From Lachnospiraceae bacterium (lineage in GTDB: Bacteria; Bacillota; Clostridia; Lachnospirales; Lachnospiraceae), in contig VSNG01000002.1 of assembly GCA_009774175.1 (NCBI GenBank), positions 134,475 through 198,474 of the forward strand: 64,000 nucleotides of DNA, written 5' to 3'. The position numbers and the translations under genes are program-made. The notes under the pieces were generated by a model. That model saw nothing but the letters and a program-made list of their open reading frames with translations, had not been told where the DNA came from and ran no database searches. Shown here one piece after another: positions 9,290 to 18,026 of the stretch (the stretch's first letter is position 1; each line of letters opens with the position of its first letter).

Positions 9290-10211
9290 CCACACACTCC
9301 CTGATCACATACTGGGGCGAATTATTCATGGAAATATAGATCCGGCCGATATACTCGCCGATCAGTCCCAGCATTAACAGAATCAACCCACAGAAAAATA
9401 CGAGGGAAGCCATCAGCGCGCTGAAACCCACGGGAACCGCCGGATTGAAAAACTTTTTTAAAACTGTATAAATGCCATAGAGAAACCCGGCGCAGGCAGA
9501 AACAACCCCGATTACAGTAGCTATACGAAGCGGCTTAATACTGAAAGCCGTGAATCCGTTAAACCACAGTCCCAGAAGCTTTCCCATGGTGTAACCGGAG
9601 GTCCCGATCTGACGTTCTCTGTGCGCCACCTCCACATTTGCAATTTTTTTCGTAGTGCGAAGCACCAGCCCGATCACATATGGATACGGATTCTCGTAAC
9701 GAATAATTTCTTCCGCCACAAACCGCTTCATCGCAAAATAGCTGGAAACGTAGAGTTCCTTCGGCTTACCAAGCATGACACGGGTCATCAGCGCATTGAC
9801 ACGGCTGCCGAAATTGCGAAAAAACGAATGCTGTTTATGGGCATACGCGGCATATACCACATCGTACCCTTCCTCCAGCTTCGCAAGAAGCTTAGCCGCT
9901 TCACCGGCTGGAGTCTGCCCGTCATCGTCCAGACAGATTACCACGTCGCCGCGGGTATGGCGAAAGCCCGCCATAAGAGCCGCGTGCTGGCCGAAATTCC
10001 TGGCCAGATTCACGCCGCAGATATTTTTTCTTCCCGTGCACAGGGAACGGATCACTTCAAAGGTATCATCCGGCGAAGCGTCGTTTACAAGCACGATCTC
10101 ATATTCGTACCCGGATAATGCCTTCATTGTCACGTCAATCTCTTCCACCACCCTGCCGATCGTCTGTTCCGACCGATAACAGGGAATCACAAAGCTGACA
10201 AGTTTACTCAT
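9270..10211 (-). CDS. GT2 polyprenyl-phosphate glycosyltransferase, GtrB/DPM1-like
   Basis: The 313-residue protein starts MSKLVSFVIPCYRSE after GGAGGAG and AAAA. It has an N-terminal GT-A domain with the nucleotide-binding V-N-D-A-S-P-D-D-T and the metal-binding D-D-D-G-Q-T-P, then two C-terminal membrane helices (about residues 225-295) and the tail G-E-Y-I-G-R-I-Y. This is the layout of GtrB/DPM1-like enzymes that make undecaprenyl-phosphate-sugar on the cytoplasmic face. It overlaps genes on both sides (10,204-10,211 and 9,270-9,289), so it is tightly coupled to the GNAT gene and the DUF6020-like protein. The transferred sugar is unknown. Confidence 0.88.
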   Translation of the reverse strand: MSKLVSFVIPCYRSEQTIGRVVEEIDVTMKALSGYEYEIVLVNDASPDDTFEVIRSLCTGRKNICGVNLARNFGQHAALMAGFRHTRGDVVICLDDDGQTPAGEAAKLLAKLEEGYDVVYAAYAHKQHSFFRNFGSRVNALMTRVMLGKPKELYVSSYFAMKRFVAEEIIRYENPYPYVIGLVLRTTKKIANVEVAHRERQIGTSGYTMGKLLGLWFNGFTAFSIKPLRIATVIGVVSACAGFLYGIYTVLKKFFNPAVPVGFSALMASLVFFCGLILLMLGLIGEYIGRIYISMNNSPQYVIRECVDERDGD

Positions 10212-10800
10212 TTTTCTCCTCCGCATCTGCGCGGCCTGATGCCGCAGGACGCATCATTTCCCACTCCTCGCATCCAAGCTCCATAAAGAGCACTTCCCGC
10301 GGGCCCTGTTCCAGCATGACCGTTTCCCGTCTGCCCTCCACCATCCGAAATCCCGCTTTCTCATAGCTTTTCTCCGCACCCGCATTATCTTCCAGAAAAC
10401 GCAGAAAAATTTTTTTCAGGTGAAGCGTCTCAAAGCCATAAGCCACCGTAAGCTTCGCCGCCGCCGTACCATAGCCCTGCCCGAGGGCATCCTTTTCGCC
10501 AATAAAAACGCCGTACTCGGCCGTGCCCGCTTCCCTGTCGATATCCCGCAGATAAACGCTGCCGATATCCCATCCGGCACAGGGATTTTCGGGGCAGTCA
10601 ATCCCATCCGCCACGCATATGATAAACTGCGCCACATGCCCCGGTTCCACCTGCTCCCGCAGCCATGACGTATGTCCCTTCTTCGTAAAGGGCTTCTGAT
10701 ATATAAAGTTTTTTCTCACAAAATCTCTGTTACGCCATGCCACAATCTGCGCCGTATCCGCCGCTGTAATGGGCCGCAGATACACTCTGCCTTCACTCAT
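10204..10800 (-). CDS. GNAT acetyltransferase, candidate PseH (or WecD-like)
   Basis: 198 residues. The N-terminus V-Y-L-R-P-I-T with W-R-N-R-D-F-V-R is the RimJ/RimL-like opening also seen in PseH, which acetylates the 4-amino group of UDP-4-amino-4,6-dideoxy-AltNAc. The acetyl-CoA loop G-Q-G-Y-G-T-A is near residue 109, and the late E-K-A-G-F motif is present. The window holds pseB, pseC, pseG, pseI and pseF but no obvious adjacent pseH, so this gene is the best candidate by fold and sequence style. Acetylation of dTDP-Fuc4N (WecD role) is the main alternative, since rffA lies nearby. The start has GGGGAG 6 nt upstream. Confidence 0.65.
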   Translation of the reverse strand: MSEGRVYLRPITAADTAQIVAWRNRDFVRKNFIYQKPFTKKGHTSWLREQVEPGHVAQFIICVADGIDCPENPCAGWDIGSVYLRDIDREAGTAEYGVFIGEKDALGQGYGTAAAKLTVAYGFETLHLKKIFLRFLEDNAGAEKSYEKAGFRMVEGRRETVMLEQGPREVLFMELGCEEWEMMRPAASGRADAEEKNE

Positions 10801-12581
10801 CTGCTTCTCCCCACCTGATATACCCGATAGTTTTCGTTGATTTTGCCGCTCTCCCGTATCTCCACCTTTCGGCCCTTCTCCTCGTAGAAATCCCCAAGCC
10901 AGTCCAGCCCTCTCGCGTTTTTTTCCTCCTCCGACATAATAAAGAATACCCTGCCGTCCTCCGCCAGCGCGTCGCCTGCTGACACAATGCCGAAACGGCT
11001 CAGTTTTTCACGGTACAGCGGGCTTTTACATATCCATCCCCCCGCAATATCATAATTCGCGCAGCTTCCCCTTCCCACAGAAAAAAGCTTCCCGGAAAAA
11101 GCCACGGTGGAATACACATCCTCAAAATAAAAGTTATCGCTTTGTCCGGCGCAATAGCTGTCTATCGCTTCCCAGTCCCGCTGCGCCTCCTTTCGCCTGC
11201 TCCGATCCGCGCTCACAGTCGTCAGGCTTCCCATAAGGCTCACCGTCATAAGCAGTACAAACAAAGCCGCCATAATCCGGGCCGGCACACGCCAGTCCAC
11301 CCTCGGAAGCCGCCAGAGCATTGCCGCAAGCAGCACAAACTCCACCAGATAAAGGGAATGCGTAATCCGTTCCGGATCCCGCCCCCGCATCAGAATAAAC
11401 ATCCAGATCGCCGTTCGCATAAGCGCAAGCAGAACAAGCTGCGACAGCCGCCAAAGCAGCCGTCTTTTTCCCAGCTCATCACTATACTCATCCTTTGTCT
11501 TCTTGTATAAAATAACAATAGCTATTATATTAGCCGCATAGCCGAAGATCACAAGAAAATTATACGGCCCATCTTCCTTATGCAGGGTACGGTACACATA
11601 TCTAAAAAGGCTGTCCTTAAAAACCGCCGCAAAATTCCGCCCGCCGCCAACGACGTCTACGGCATAATCCGCCGTCTTTTCCATCATCTTCGTGTCAATT
11701 CCCTCGTCCAGGCCAAAATTATAATTGCAAAGAAGCGTCTGCTGCGAAGAAGATACGCCAAGCTCCAACAGTCCTCCGCCGTAGGCATCCTGCGTCACCA
11801 CATCGGGATAGAAATCATAGACCGTGGTTCTGGCATCGAAAAACCGCCTGAAATCCCGCCACTCTGCGCTGCCGTAAGCCGCCAGATCAATCACCACCGA
11901 CAGCAGAAATCCAAACAGCAAAAGCCCTGCCGTCAGACCGTATTTTTTCAGCTTATCGGGCGTAAACGCAGGTTTTTCCTCCCACCATAGAAACCATCCC
12001 GCAAAACCCGCAAAGGGCAGCGTCAAAAGCAGCATTTCCGGCCGAAGCTGAAAGGCCAGAACAAGCAGCAGAACGGTTGGCACATTTTTCAGTACAAATT
12101 CCCGGACCGAAAGCCTCTCCGGCGTTGTCATAAACCAGAATACCGCCGCCGCACTCAGCATTGCGCAGGTGATCGTATACTGGGTATTGACCATATGAAT
12201 CAGCCATATACCCCACTGAAACAAAAACAATGCCGCCAGCGCAAAAATCCTCTCCCCAACTTTTCGAAAAAGGTCGAGCAGCCGTATGCCCACCAGATAG
12301 AAAGAGCCAAACTGGCACAGGAACAAAAAGACGCCGTACCAGGGAATAACCCCGCACACACGATAACACAGCGCAAGCAGCGCGCCTAGAGGATAGAGCG
12401 TCTGCATATTATGTCCGTCGGGCCTGCCGCTGTAGATGCCCGCCATGATATCCCGCATCATGGTATCGTCGTTTAAATCAAAATAAAAATCAAAGCACAG
12501 CCCCATCAGAAGCGCGCTGATTCCCATGACAGCCAGTAACCATATGCAGTTCGTGTATTTTCGTTTTCTGTTCTGCTTCAT
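10797..12581 (-). CDS. Polytopic membrane protein, GT-C-like, function unknown
   Basis: 594 residues from ATG 12,581, which has GAGGAA 9 nt upstream; the in-frame ATG at 12,590 is too close to that site. It has about 10-12 membrane helices and a C-terminal soluble part. The first extracytoplasmic loop contains F-D-L-N-D-D-T-M-M, an acidic pair in the position of the catalytic Asp/Glu of GT-C enzymes, followed by the Y-S-G-R-P-D-G-H-N segment. I infer a transferase acting on lipid-linked sugars at the outer membrane face. It overlaps the following GNAT gene by 4 nt (ATGA), so the two are probably translated together. No closer family was recognised. Confidence 0.6.
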   Translation of the reverse strand: MKQNRKRKYTNCIWLLAVMGISALLMGLCFDFYFDLNDDTMMRDIMAGIYSGRPDGHNMQTLYPLGALLALCYRVCGVIPWYGVFLFLCQFGSFYLVGIRLLDLFRKVGERIFALAALFLFQWGIWLIHMVNTQYTITCAMLSAAAVFWFMTTPERLSVREFVLKNVPTVLLLVLAFQLRPEMLLLTLPFAGFAGWFLWWEEKPAFTPDKLKKYGLTAGLLLFGFLLSVVIDLAAYGSAEWRDFRRFFDARTTVYDFYPDVVTQDAYGGGLLELGVSSSQQTLLCNYNFGLDEGIDTKMMEKTADYAVDVVGGGRNFAAVFKDSLFRYVYRTLHKEDGPYNFLVIFGYAANIIAIVILYKKTKDEYSDELGKRRLLWRLSQLVLLALMRTAIWMFILMRGRDPERITHSLYLVEFVLLAAMLWRLPRVDWRVPARIMAALFVLLMTVSLMGSLTTVSADRSRRKEAQRDWEAIDSYCAGQSDNFYFEDVYSTVAFSGKLFSVGRGSCANYDIAGGWICKSPLYREKLSRFGIVSAGDALAEDGRVFFIMSEEEKNARGLDWLGDFYEEKGRKVEIRESGKINENYRVYQVGRSR

Positions 12582-12669
12582 GAACCACATTTCCTCAGAT
12601 GTTTTCAGGCTTCGGACGCGCCTCCATCAACAGACGTCATACAACGCCTTCCCCCGCTTCGCCATCTCA

Positions 12670-13806
12670 TCAGTTCGCAGCATAGAATGCCTTCACCTGA
12701 TCCGCAATATACTCCGTCTCATCCGCCGTCAGCCTGTAGAACATCGGCAGCCGCAGGATCCGCTCGCTCTCCTTTGTGGTATACACATCCTCCCCGTGGA
12801 ATCTGCCGTACTTCTTCCCCGCAGGCGCCGAGTGAAGCGGCACATAATGAAATACCGAAAGAATCTCCTTTTCCTTCAAATAGGCGATCAGCCGGCTTCT
12901 CTCCTCCATATCCTTCGTCTTAATATAGAACATATGGGCATTATGAACGCATTCCTTCGGAATATAAGGCAGTTCGATCCTTCCCTGCTGCGCCAGAGGC
13001 GTAAGCAGTTCCCAATATTGTTCCCATCTGTCAATTCTCGCCTTCGTGATCTCCTCCGCCAGCTCCAGCTGCGCATACAGATAGGCCGCGTTCATATCGC
13101 TTGGCAGATAAGACGATCCAAAATCCTGCCAGCGGTATTTATCCACCTGCCCTCTGAAAAACTGGCTCCGATCCGTTCCCTTTTCCCGGAAAATTTCCGC
13201 CCGTAAAATATCCTTTTCATCCCGAATCAACAGCGCGCCGCCCTCTCCCATGCTGAAATTCTTCGTCTCATGGAAGCTGAAACACCCGTACTCCCCAAAA
13301 GTGCCTAACGGTTTTCCTTTATAGGATGCCATAATTCCCTGCGCCGCATCCTCAATTACCATGAGCTGATGCCGACCGGCGATATCCATAATCGTATCCA
13401 TCTCACAGCCCACGCCCGCATAATGCACCGGCGCAATAACCTTTGTGCGCGCCGTGATGGCGTCCTCAATCTTTTTCTCGTCCATGTTCATGGTGTCCGG
13501 CCGGATATCCACAAACACCGCCGTGGCTCCCCGCAGTACAAAGGCATTGGCGGTAGACACAAAGGTGTAGGAGGGCATGATCACTTCATCCCCCGGTTTT
13601 ATATCCGCAAGCAGCGCCGCCAGCTCCGTGGCGTGGGTACAGGAAGTAGTGAGCAGGCACTTAGACGTGCCCGTCTGTTCTTCAATCCACTCGCTGCACT
13701 GTGTCGTAAAAGGCCCGTCACCGCAGATTTTTTCATTGTCCACGGCCTGCCTCATATACTCAAATTCTTTTCCTGTAAAGGGGGGTACGTTAAAGTTAAT
13801 CTTCAT
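12670..13806 (-). CDS. rffA: dTDP-4-amino-4,6-dideoxygalactose transaminase (RffA/WecE)
   Basis: A 378-residue PLP sugar aminotransferase with the full RffA/WecE profile: N-terminal F-N-V-P-P-F-T-G-K-E, T-S-C-T-H-A-T-E cofactor loop near residue 57, M-P-S-Y-T-F-V-S-T-A-N-A near 78-87, I-E-D-A-A-Q-G near 151, and Schiff-base K182 in F-S-F-H-E-T-K-N. It converts dTDP-4-keto-6-deoxyglucose to dTDP-4-amino-4,6-dideoxygalactose (dTDP-Fuc4N). The rmlA/rmlB genes that would make its substrate are not in the window. AAGGAATGGAATC precedes the ATG. The sugar would be N-acetylated by a GNAT, of which two are encoded within 4 kb. Confidence 0.9.
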   Translation of the reverse strand: MKINFNVPPFTGKEFEYMRQAVDNEKICGDGPFTTQCSEWIEEQTGTSKCLLTTSCTHATELAALLADIKPGDEVIMPSYTFVSTANAFVLRGATAVFVDIRPDTMNMDEKKIEDAITARTKVIAPVHYAGVGCEMDTIMDIAGRHQLMVIEDAAQGIMASYKGKPLGTFGEYGCFSFHETKNFSMGEGGALLIRDEKDILRAEIFREKGTDRSQFFRGQVDKYRWQDFGSSYLPSDMNAAYLYAQLELAEEITKARIDRWEQYWELLTPLAQQGRIELPYIPKECVHNAHMFYIKTKDMEERSRLIAYLKEKEILSVFHYVPLHSAPAGKKYGRFHGEDVYTTKESERILRLPMFYRLTADETEYIADQVKAFYAAN

Positions 13807-13872
13807 GATTCCATTCCTTTCCCGGCAGTCTTTTCTTCCGCCCCGGTTTCTTCCATTTTACCAAAAATATCC

Positions 13873-15858
13873 TCATAAGCAAGCAGCATAGACCACATAC
13901 CTTGCATTTCCAAAGCACTGCGTATAACCGTAATTGGTAATCCAGTCCCCCAGAATCCGCAGCTTCTCATCCGCCTTCATGGCTTCCACATCCACACCAA
14001 ACCAGTCCATGGCTTCCACGTCGCCGCTCCAGTACGCCGCCACAGGCGCGGAGACAATAATAAGGGGCAGTTTTCCTCCCGCCTCGATTTCATGCATAAG
14101 CGCCTCCAGATCCCGCCTGTACTCCGCCATACGATAGGATTCCAGATCCGGCCAGGCGCTGGACAGAGCGGGCGTAAGATCCAGCAGATAAAACAGCCCC
14201 GGCAGCTCGCCATAAGTAATCGCCGCCTCATTGTTTCGTGTTTCCTCCTGCACAAAGGAGGCCAGCTCCTCCAAAAGTTCGCCGTTTTCTCTATTGGTAT
14301 ACACGCCCGCCGCCTTTTGGGGCAGCTCTGCCCTCATATCGCGGGGCTCTCCCCAGATACCGTCCTGAGAAACAAAGTTCGCGTGAAAGCCCACGCTCTG
14401 CACCAGAACAAACAGCGCAAGAATCGTAAAGGGCACGGCCCATACCGTTTTTTTATGCCGAAAAGCGCCTGTAAATCCGCTTCGCGCCGGTTGTTCTTTT
14501 CCCTCCCGGCTGTTTTCCGCGCTGCAAGCCCTGCCGCCCACATACAGGTCATAGGCGGTCCACAGTGTAAACGGCACGGCAAGAAACAGATTATTGATTA
14601 TCGGATACAGTTTTGTATTGCTGCCAAGGGGCGTTGCGAAAATCTGCAGCAGCAAAAGCGCCGCAAATATCTTCCGCTCCCGCCCCGCCCTTTTACCGAC
14701 CAGGCAATAAATACATAAAAAGACTGTCACCACCAAAAACAATACCGTAGGATAATACATACTGCGGCAGTCGTGCTCATAATAGCGGAAGGTAAACATT
14801 CCTCTGCCCCAGTAAAACCGCAGAAGCACCAAAAAGAGCGCCGCATAAACGCCCGTGCCTATAAGTTCCCCCGCCTTCTTTCCCGTAAAACCGTACGCTT
14901 TATGCCGCACCGTGACAAACACCGCAGACCCGCTTTTCTTCCCCGCCATCTTATCAATCGCCATAAAGAACAGCCACCCGGCCGCCATGCAGATTCCCGC
15001 AAAAACAAGCCAGTACAGCCCCTGCGCATAATCGCCAAACATCCCCGTCAACATGGATGCGGGCTTATAATCCGCAGCCTGATCCGTCATGGCAAACATG
15101 GTCAGCACCATATCGGGATACGCCGCCGCACCGTATCGGATACAAATGGCCATAAACGGTATGCCAAAGCCCGCCGCATAACCAAGCAGGCACCAGCCTG
15201 TAGTTTCCAAAAGCCGCCGCCATGGCAGGCTTCGCCCCTTCGTCACCGGCGCCTCCGTGCCGGCCGCGGCAGCCGCATCACATCTGGCTGTGTCAGTTAT
15301 CACAATCCCATACCACACCGCCAGAATAAAAGCCGCTTGTACCACATTCGGCATCCGTACCGCCACATTGGCGCCAAGACAGATACCCGCCGCCACAAAA
15401 CAGGCCGCCTGTTTTCTGCATATCCCGCGGTATAAAAGAAGAATGCCCGCCGTCATCAAAAGGTACGTCAGATAATTATACAAAATGGTTGACGGGCACC
15501 AGCAAAGCCCCAGCGCAATTATTTCCCCTGAAAACAGAAGCGGCCGCGGTATCCTTTTTTTCAGCGCGAACCACACCGTGAGCGCCGTCGCAGACTGCAC
15601 AAGACAAGTATAGAACTTAATCCCCAGCAGCGTTTCCCCAAAGGGAAGCTGCATAAGCAGCCATCCCGCCACATTGGCCAGAAAAGTCGCCACCATCCAC
15701 GTTCCGTCCATGGATGTAAAATACTGAAAATTGGTCAGACTGTAGGTAGAGTCCGCCACGTCAAGTCCCTGATTGACCGTAAGAAGCGGATACAAAAAAA
15801 GAATTGCCGGAAACAGTATTTTCTCTATGCAGTTCTGATATTTGCGATAAATCCCCAC
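13873..15858 (-). CDS. Polytopic membrane protein, GT-C-like, function unknown
   Basis: About 661 residues from GTG 15,858, chosen because an AGAGGA site sits 8 nt upstream; the longer frame from TTG 15,897 would start inside a hairpin and has no site. There are about ten membrane helices, a positively charged break near the middle and a C-terminal extracytoplasmic part of about 170 residues. The first loop has Q-G-L-D-V-A-D-S-T-Y-S, an acidic pair as in GT-C transferases and O-mannosyltransferases. The late segment with R-N-N-E-A-A-I-T-Y-G-E could be the sugar-binding domain. No named family was recognised. It lies between GNAT 15,956 and rffA, all in one direction. Confidence 0.6.
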   Translation of the reverse strand: MGIYRKYQNCIEKILFPAILFLYPLLTVNQGLDVADSTYSLTNFQYFTSMDGTWMVATFLANVAGWLLMQLPFGETLLGIKFYTCLVQSATALTVWFALKKRIPRPLLFSGEIIALGLCWCPSTILYNYLTYLLMTAGILLLYRGICRKQAACFVAAGICLGANVAVRMPNVVQAAFILAVWYGIVITDTARCDAAAAAGTEAPVTKGRSLPWRRLLETTGWCLLGYAAGFGIPFMAICIRYGAAAYPDMVLTMFAMTDQAADYKPASMLTGMFGDYAQGLYWLVFAGICMAAGWLFFMAIDKMAGKKSGSAVFVTVRHKAYGFTGKKAGELIGTGVYAALFLVLLRFYWGRGMFTFRYYEHDCRSMYYPTVLFLVVTVFLCIYCLVGKRAGRERKIFAALLLLQIFATPLGSNTKLYPIINNLFLAVPFTLWTAYDLYVGGRACSAENSREGKEQPARSGFTGAFRHKKTVWAVPFTILALFVLVQSVGFHANFVSQDGIWGEPRDMRAELPQKAAGVYTNRENGELLEELASFVQEETRNNEAAITYGELPGLFYLLDLTPALSSAWPDLESYRMAEYRRDLEALMHEIEAGGKLPLIIVSAPVAAYWSGDVEAMDWFGVDVEAMKADEKLRILGDWITNYGYTQCFGNARYVVYAACL

Positions 15859-15880
15859 GTTTTTGTTCCTCTGCGCCTGT

Positions 15881-15956
15881 GTAAGAAAAGTCTGCAAAGC
15901 AGACTTACTACTTCTTAACGAAGCAGCCTCTGCTGCTGAGTTGTAGAAGTACTTCT
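15881..15956. repeat. Nested palindromic intergenic element
   Basis: Three structures are packed between two genes. Arms AAGTCTGC and GCAGACTT (15,888-15,895 and 15,899-15,906) form an 8-bp stem with a 3-nt loop. ACTTCT and AGAAGT (15,910-15,915 and 15,945-15,950) enclose an inner AGCAG/CTGCT stem (15,922-15,934). AGAAGTACTTCT (15,945-15,956) is a perfect 12-bp palindrome reaching the stop codon of the GNAT gene. No T-run follows on the minus strand, so it is not a standard terminator. It looks like a dispersed REP/MITE-like repeat or an RNA-processing element. Confidence 0.55.
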
Positions 15957-16447
15957 CACACTGCTAACACGATATAGTATGGACAGATATCCTCATACCG
16001 CCCGTCTTTCATCCGAAATCCTCCCGGAATGGTGCCGAGCTGCTTAAATCCTATCCTCTCATATAAATGCCTGGCATGAATATTGGACGCCACCACCGCA
16101 TTAAACTGCAATATCCGAAAGCCAAGTCGTCCGGCCTGTTTGATACAGTCAAGCACAAGCTTTTCCCCCATATGTAAGCCCCTGCTTGCCCCCGCCACCG
16201 CATAGCTCGCATTACAGATATGCCCACAGCGCCCTACATTATTAGGATGTAAAATATACAAGCCCAATATCTTTCCATCCTCTTTTTCCTCAACAACCCC
16301 GCAATAGCTCTGTCCTTTAAAAAACGCCGACCCCGTCTCTTTGTCCAAAAGCTCTTCCTGCGGAAAGGCAATTCCTTCCTCCACTACCTCGTTCCATATC
16401 TCAATCATAGCCGGAACATCCTGTTCCCGATAAGCCCTCACTGTCAT
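15956..16447 (-). CDS. GNAT family N-acetyltransferase
   Basis: 163 residues covering the whole GNAT fold. The V-R-A-Y-R-E-Q-D-V-P start, the acetyl-CoA pyrophosphate loop S-R-G-L-H-M-G-E (about residue 88-95) and the L-Y-E-R-I-G-F motif (about 129) are all present. It resembles the phosphinothricin/L-methionine sulfoximine-type acetyltransferase branch more than the PseH branch, and its substrate is unknown. GGGAGAA lies directly before the ATG. The start lies inside the 3' end of the acyltransferase gene, so translation is coupled. It may modify an amino sugar of this locus, or simply be a passenger resistance-type enzyme. Confidence 0.8.
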   Translation of the reverse strand: MTVRAYREQDVPAMIEIWNEVVEEGIAFPQEELLDKETGSAFFKGQSYCGVVEEKEDGKILGLYILHPNNVGRCGHICNASYAVAGASRGLHMGEKLVLDCIKQAGRLGFRILQFNAVVASNIHARHLYERIGFKQLGTIPGGFRMKDGRYEDICPYYIVLAV

Positions 16448-17501
16448 TTCTCCCTATCCTCACCTTCTTAAATATCCATGCCCGTATGGCGTCAACCGCC
16501 GTACCCGCCGCATACACAAGCAGTACGCACCCAATCATATGCGGCACAAAAAGAAACCGTCCGGTCACTTTATCCGCCCCCAGCCATTTCATCCACTCGC
16601 AGCGCACCAGAATATGCTCGTGCAGCAGATACACACCGAAGGTATACGGCGCAAACCGCCTCACCGCCTGCGCAAACCACCCTTCTTTAACCCGCAGATT
16701 TTTAAACACATAAAACAGGGAAACCGCCCCTGCAAGACAGAGCAGATGATTGTAGGTATAAGGCATATCGGCATAGTAGACGAAGGCTTCCATGTTGGCG
16801 CCCATCGTATTGGAACACAACGCCAGCAGCCAGATCAGCAGGCAGGAGAGCGCATAGGCCCCCACCGCGTGGGACTGCTTTTCCAGCCAGGAAATTCCGT
16901 ATATCCTGATATAGCCCGCCAGCACAAGCAGACACAAAAACCATCCGAAGTCATAACCATAACGATCCGTCGCCAGCCGCAGCGGAAGAATAGTCTTTTC
17001 CAGCGAAAAGAACGCCAGTAACACAGCCAGCAGGATCTGCAAATCCTTCTTTTTCATTTTATCAAGCCCCGCCGTCAGAAAGGGAGCAAACAGATACATC
17101 ACCAGATAGGCGGTGGCAAACCAGTAATGCTCTGTCCCAAAAGGAAATGCAAAGCCAAGCCAGTCGTAAACGCCAAGCGCCCCTGCGGGCACAACTCCCG
17201 TCATAAGAAGAAAGACAGGGATAAGCAGAGAATAAAAAAGAACCTGACAAAGCAGAGACCATACCCGCCCCGGCTTCCATCCGGCTTCCTTCAAAAAATA
17301 TCCTGAAAGCAATACATAGCAGTTGACCGCCACGATACAGAAAGCCTCGATCAGCCACGCCAAAACGCCGACCGGGTTTTCCTTCGCCGAAAAAGGAAAC
17401 GGCACAGCGGCCCCGCCCTTCACCAAATAGTGAAGCGAGATAATCATAAGCATAGCCGCAATGCGCATTAGCTCAAAATTTGCCTGTCTCTTAACTGCCA
17501 T
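16401..17501 (-). CDS. Acyltransferase 3 family membrane O-acetyltransferase
   Basis: 366 residues from ATG 17,501 (MAVKRQANFELMRI). Ten or so membrane helices fill the protein, with the family's N-terminal R-I-A-A-M-L-M-I-I-S-L-H motif carrying the catalytic-type His in helix 1, and a later H-E-H-I-L-V stretch. Family 3 acyltransferases O-acetylate (or O-succinylate) sugars of surface glycans at the membrane. The longer frame to 17,570 lacks a supported start and runs into the GtrA gene region. The ribosome binding site is weak (GCGGGAC). A decorating role on the glycan made by this locus is the natural inference. Confidence 0.85.
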   Translation of the reverse strand: MAVKRQANFELMRIAAMLMIISLHYLVKGGAAVPFPFSAKENPVGVLAWLIEAFCIVAVNCYVLLSGYFLKEAGWKPGRVWSLLCQVLFYSLLIPVFLLMTGVVPAGALGVYDWLGFAFPFGTEHYWFATAYLVMYLFAPFLTAGLDKMKKKDLQILLAVLLAFFSLEKTILPLRLATDRYGYDFGWFLCLLVLAGYIRIYGISWLEKQSHAVGAYALSCLLIWLLALCSNTMGANMEAFVYYADMPYTYNHLLCLAGAVSLFYVFKNLRVKEGWFAQAVRRFAPYTFGVYLLHEHILVRCEWMKWLGADKVTGRFLFVPHMIGCVLLVYAAGTAVDAIRAWIFKKVRIGRNDSEGLSGTGCSGYD

Positions 17502-17579
17502 TTTGTTTGTCCCGCTTTCCTGCTCTTCTTGCCAAATATGCCGTACCCCGTCTGTTTCGGAAAAATACACAGCACCCTT

Positions 17580-18020
17580 CTAATCAGCGTCAGGCGACGA
17601 TTTTTTGAATATCCAGATTTTACTGAGCACATAGTTTGCCAGAATTACCAGCACCTGACAGACCAGCTTGGATATCTTATCGTTGATGCCGGCCATATCC
17701 ACCATCACATACATCAAAACAATCTCCAGCACTTCTGTGGCCACTCTGGCTCCGATAAAGGAAATAAATTCTTTCCAGACCGCGGACGCATCTCTGTTCT
17801 GGCTCTTAAATACAAAAGTCCTGTTGGTCCAGTATGCGAACACCACCGTCAGCACCCACGACAACACCGTGGCCGCCATGTAATGCATGGCAATCGCATC
17901 CGCAAATATAAAATACAGCACATAATTCAGCACAAAGGCAAGAAAACCAAAAATCAGATAATTGATTCCCTCCTCGTGCTTCCTGTACATTCCCCATCCA
18001 AAATCCCACAACTTCTTCAT
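17580..18020 (-). CDS. GtrA-like membrane protein (putative lipid-sugar flippase component)
   Basis: 146 residues with four membrane helices and the GtrA-family features: N-Y-L-I-F-G-F-L-A-F near residue 20, T-V-L-S-W-V near 51, and T-N-R-T-F-V-F-K near 64. GtrA proteins are thought to move undecaprenyl-phosphate-sugar across the membrane for GT-C transferases, working with a GtrB-type synthase. Two GtrB-like genes (9,270 and 44,931) and several GT-C-like proteins are in the same locus. AAAGG lies upstream of the ATG. The ABC transporter gene ends only 6 nt before its start, so they are one transcript. Confidence 0.87.
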   Translation of the reverse strand: MKKLWDFGWGMYRKHEEGINYLIFGFLAFVLNYVLYFIFADAIAMHYMAATVLSWVLTVVFAYWTNRTFVFKSQNRDASAVWKEFISFIGARVATEVLEIVLMYVMVDMAGINDKISKLVCQVLVILANYVLSKIWIFKKSSPDAD

Positions 18021-18026
18021 TATTCT

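Noticed and set aside
15859..15897. TTG start at 15,897 for the GT-C-like gene
   Set aside because: It lies in a hairpin loop without a ribosome binding site, while GTG 15,858 has AGAGGA at correct spacing.
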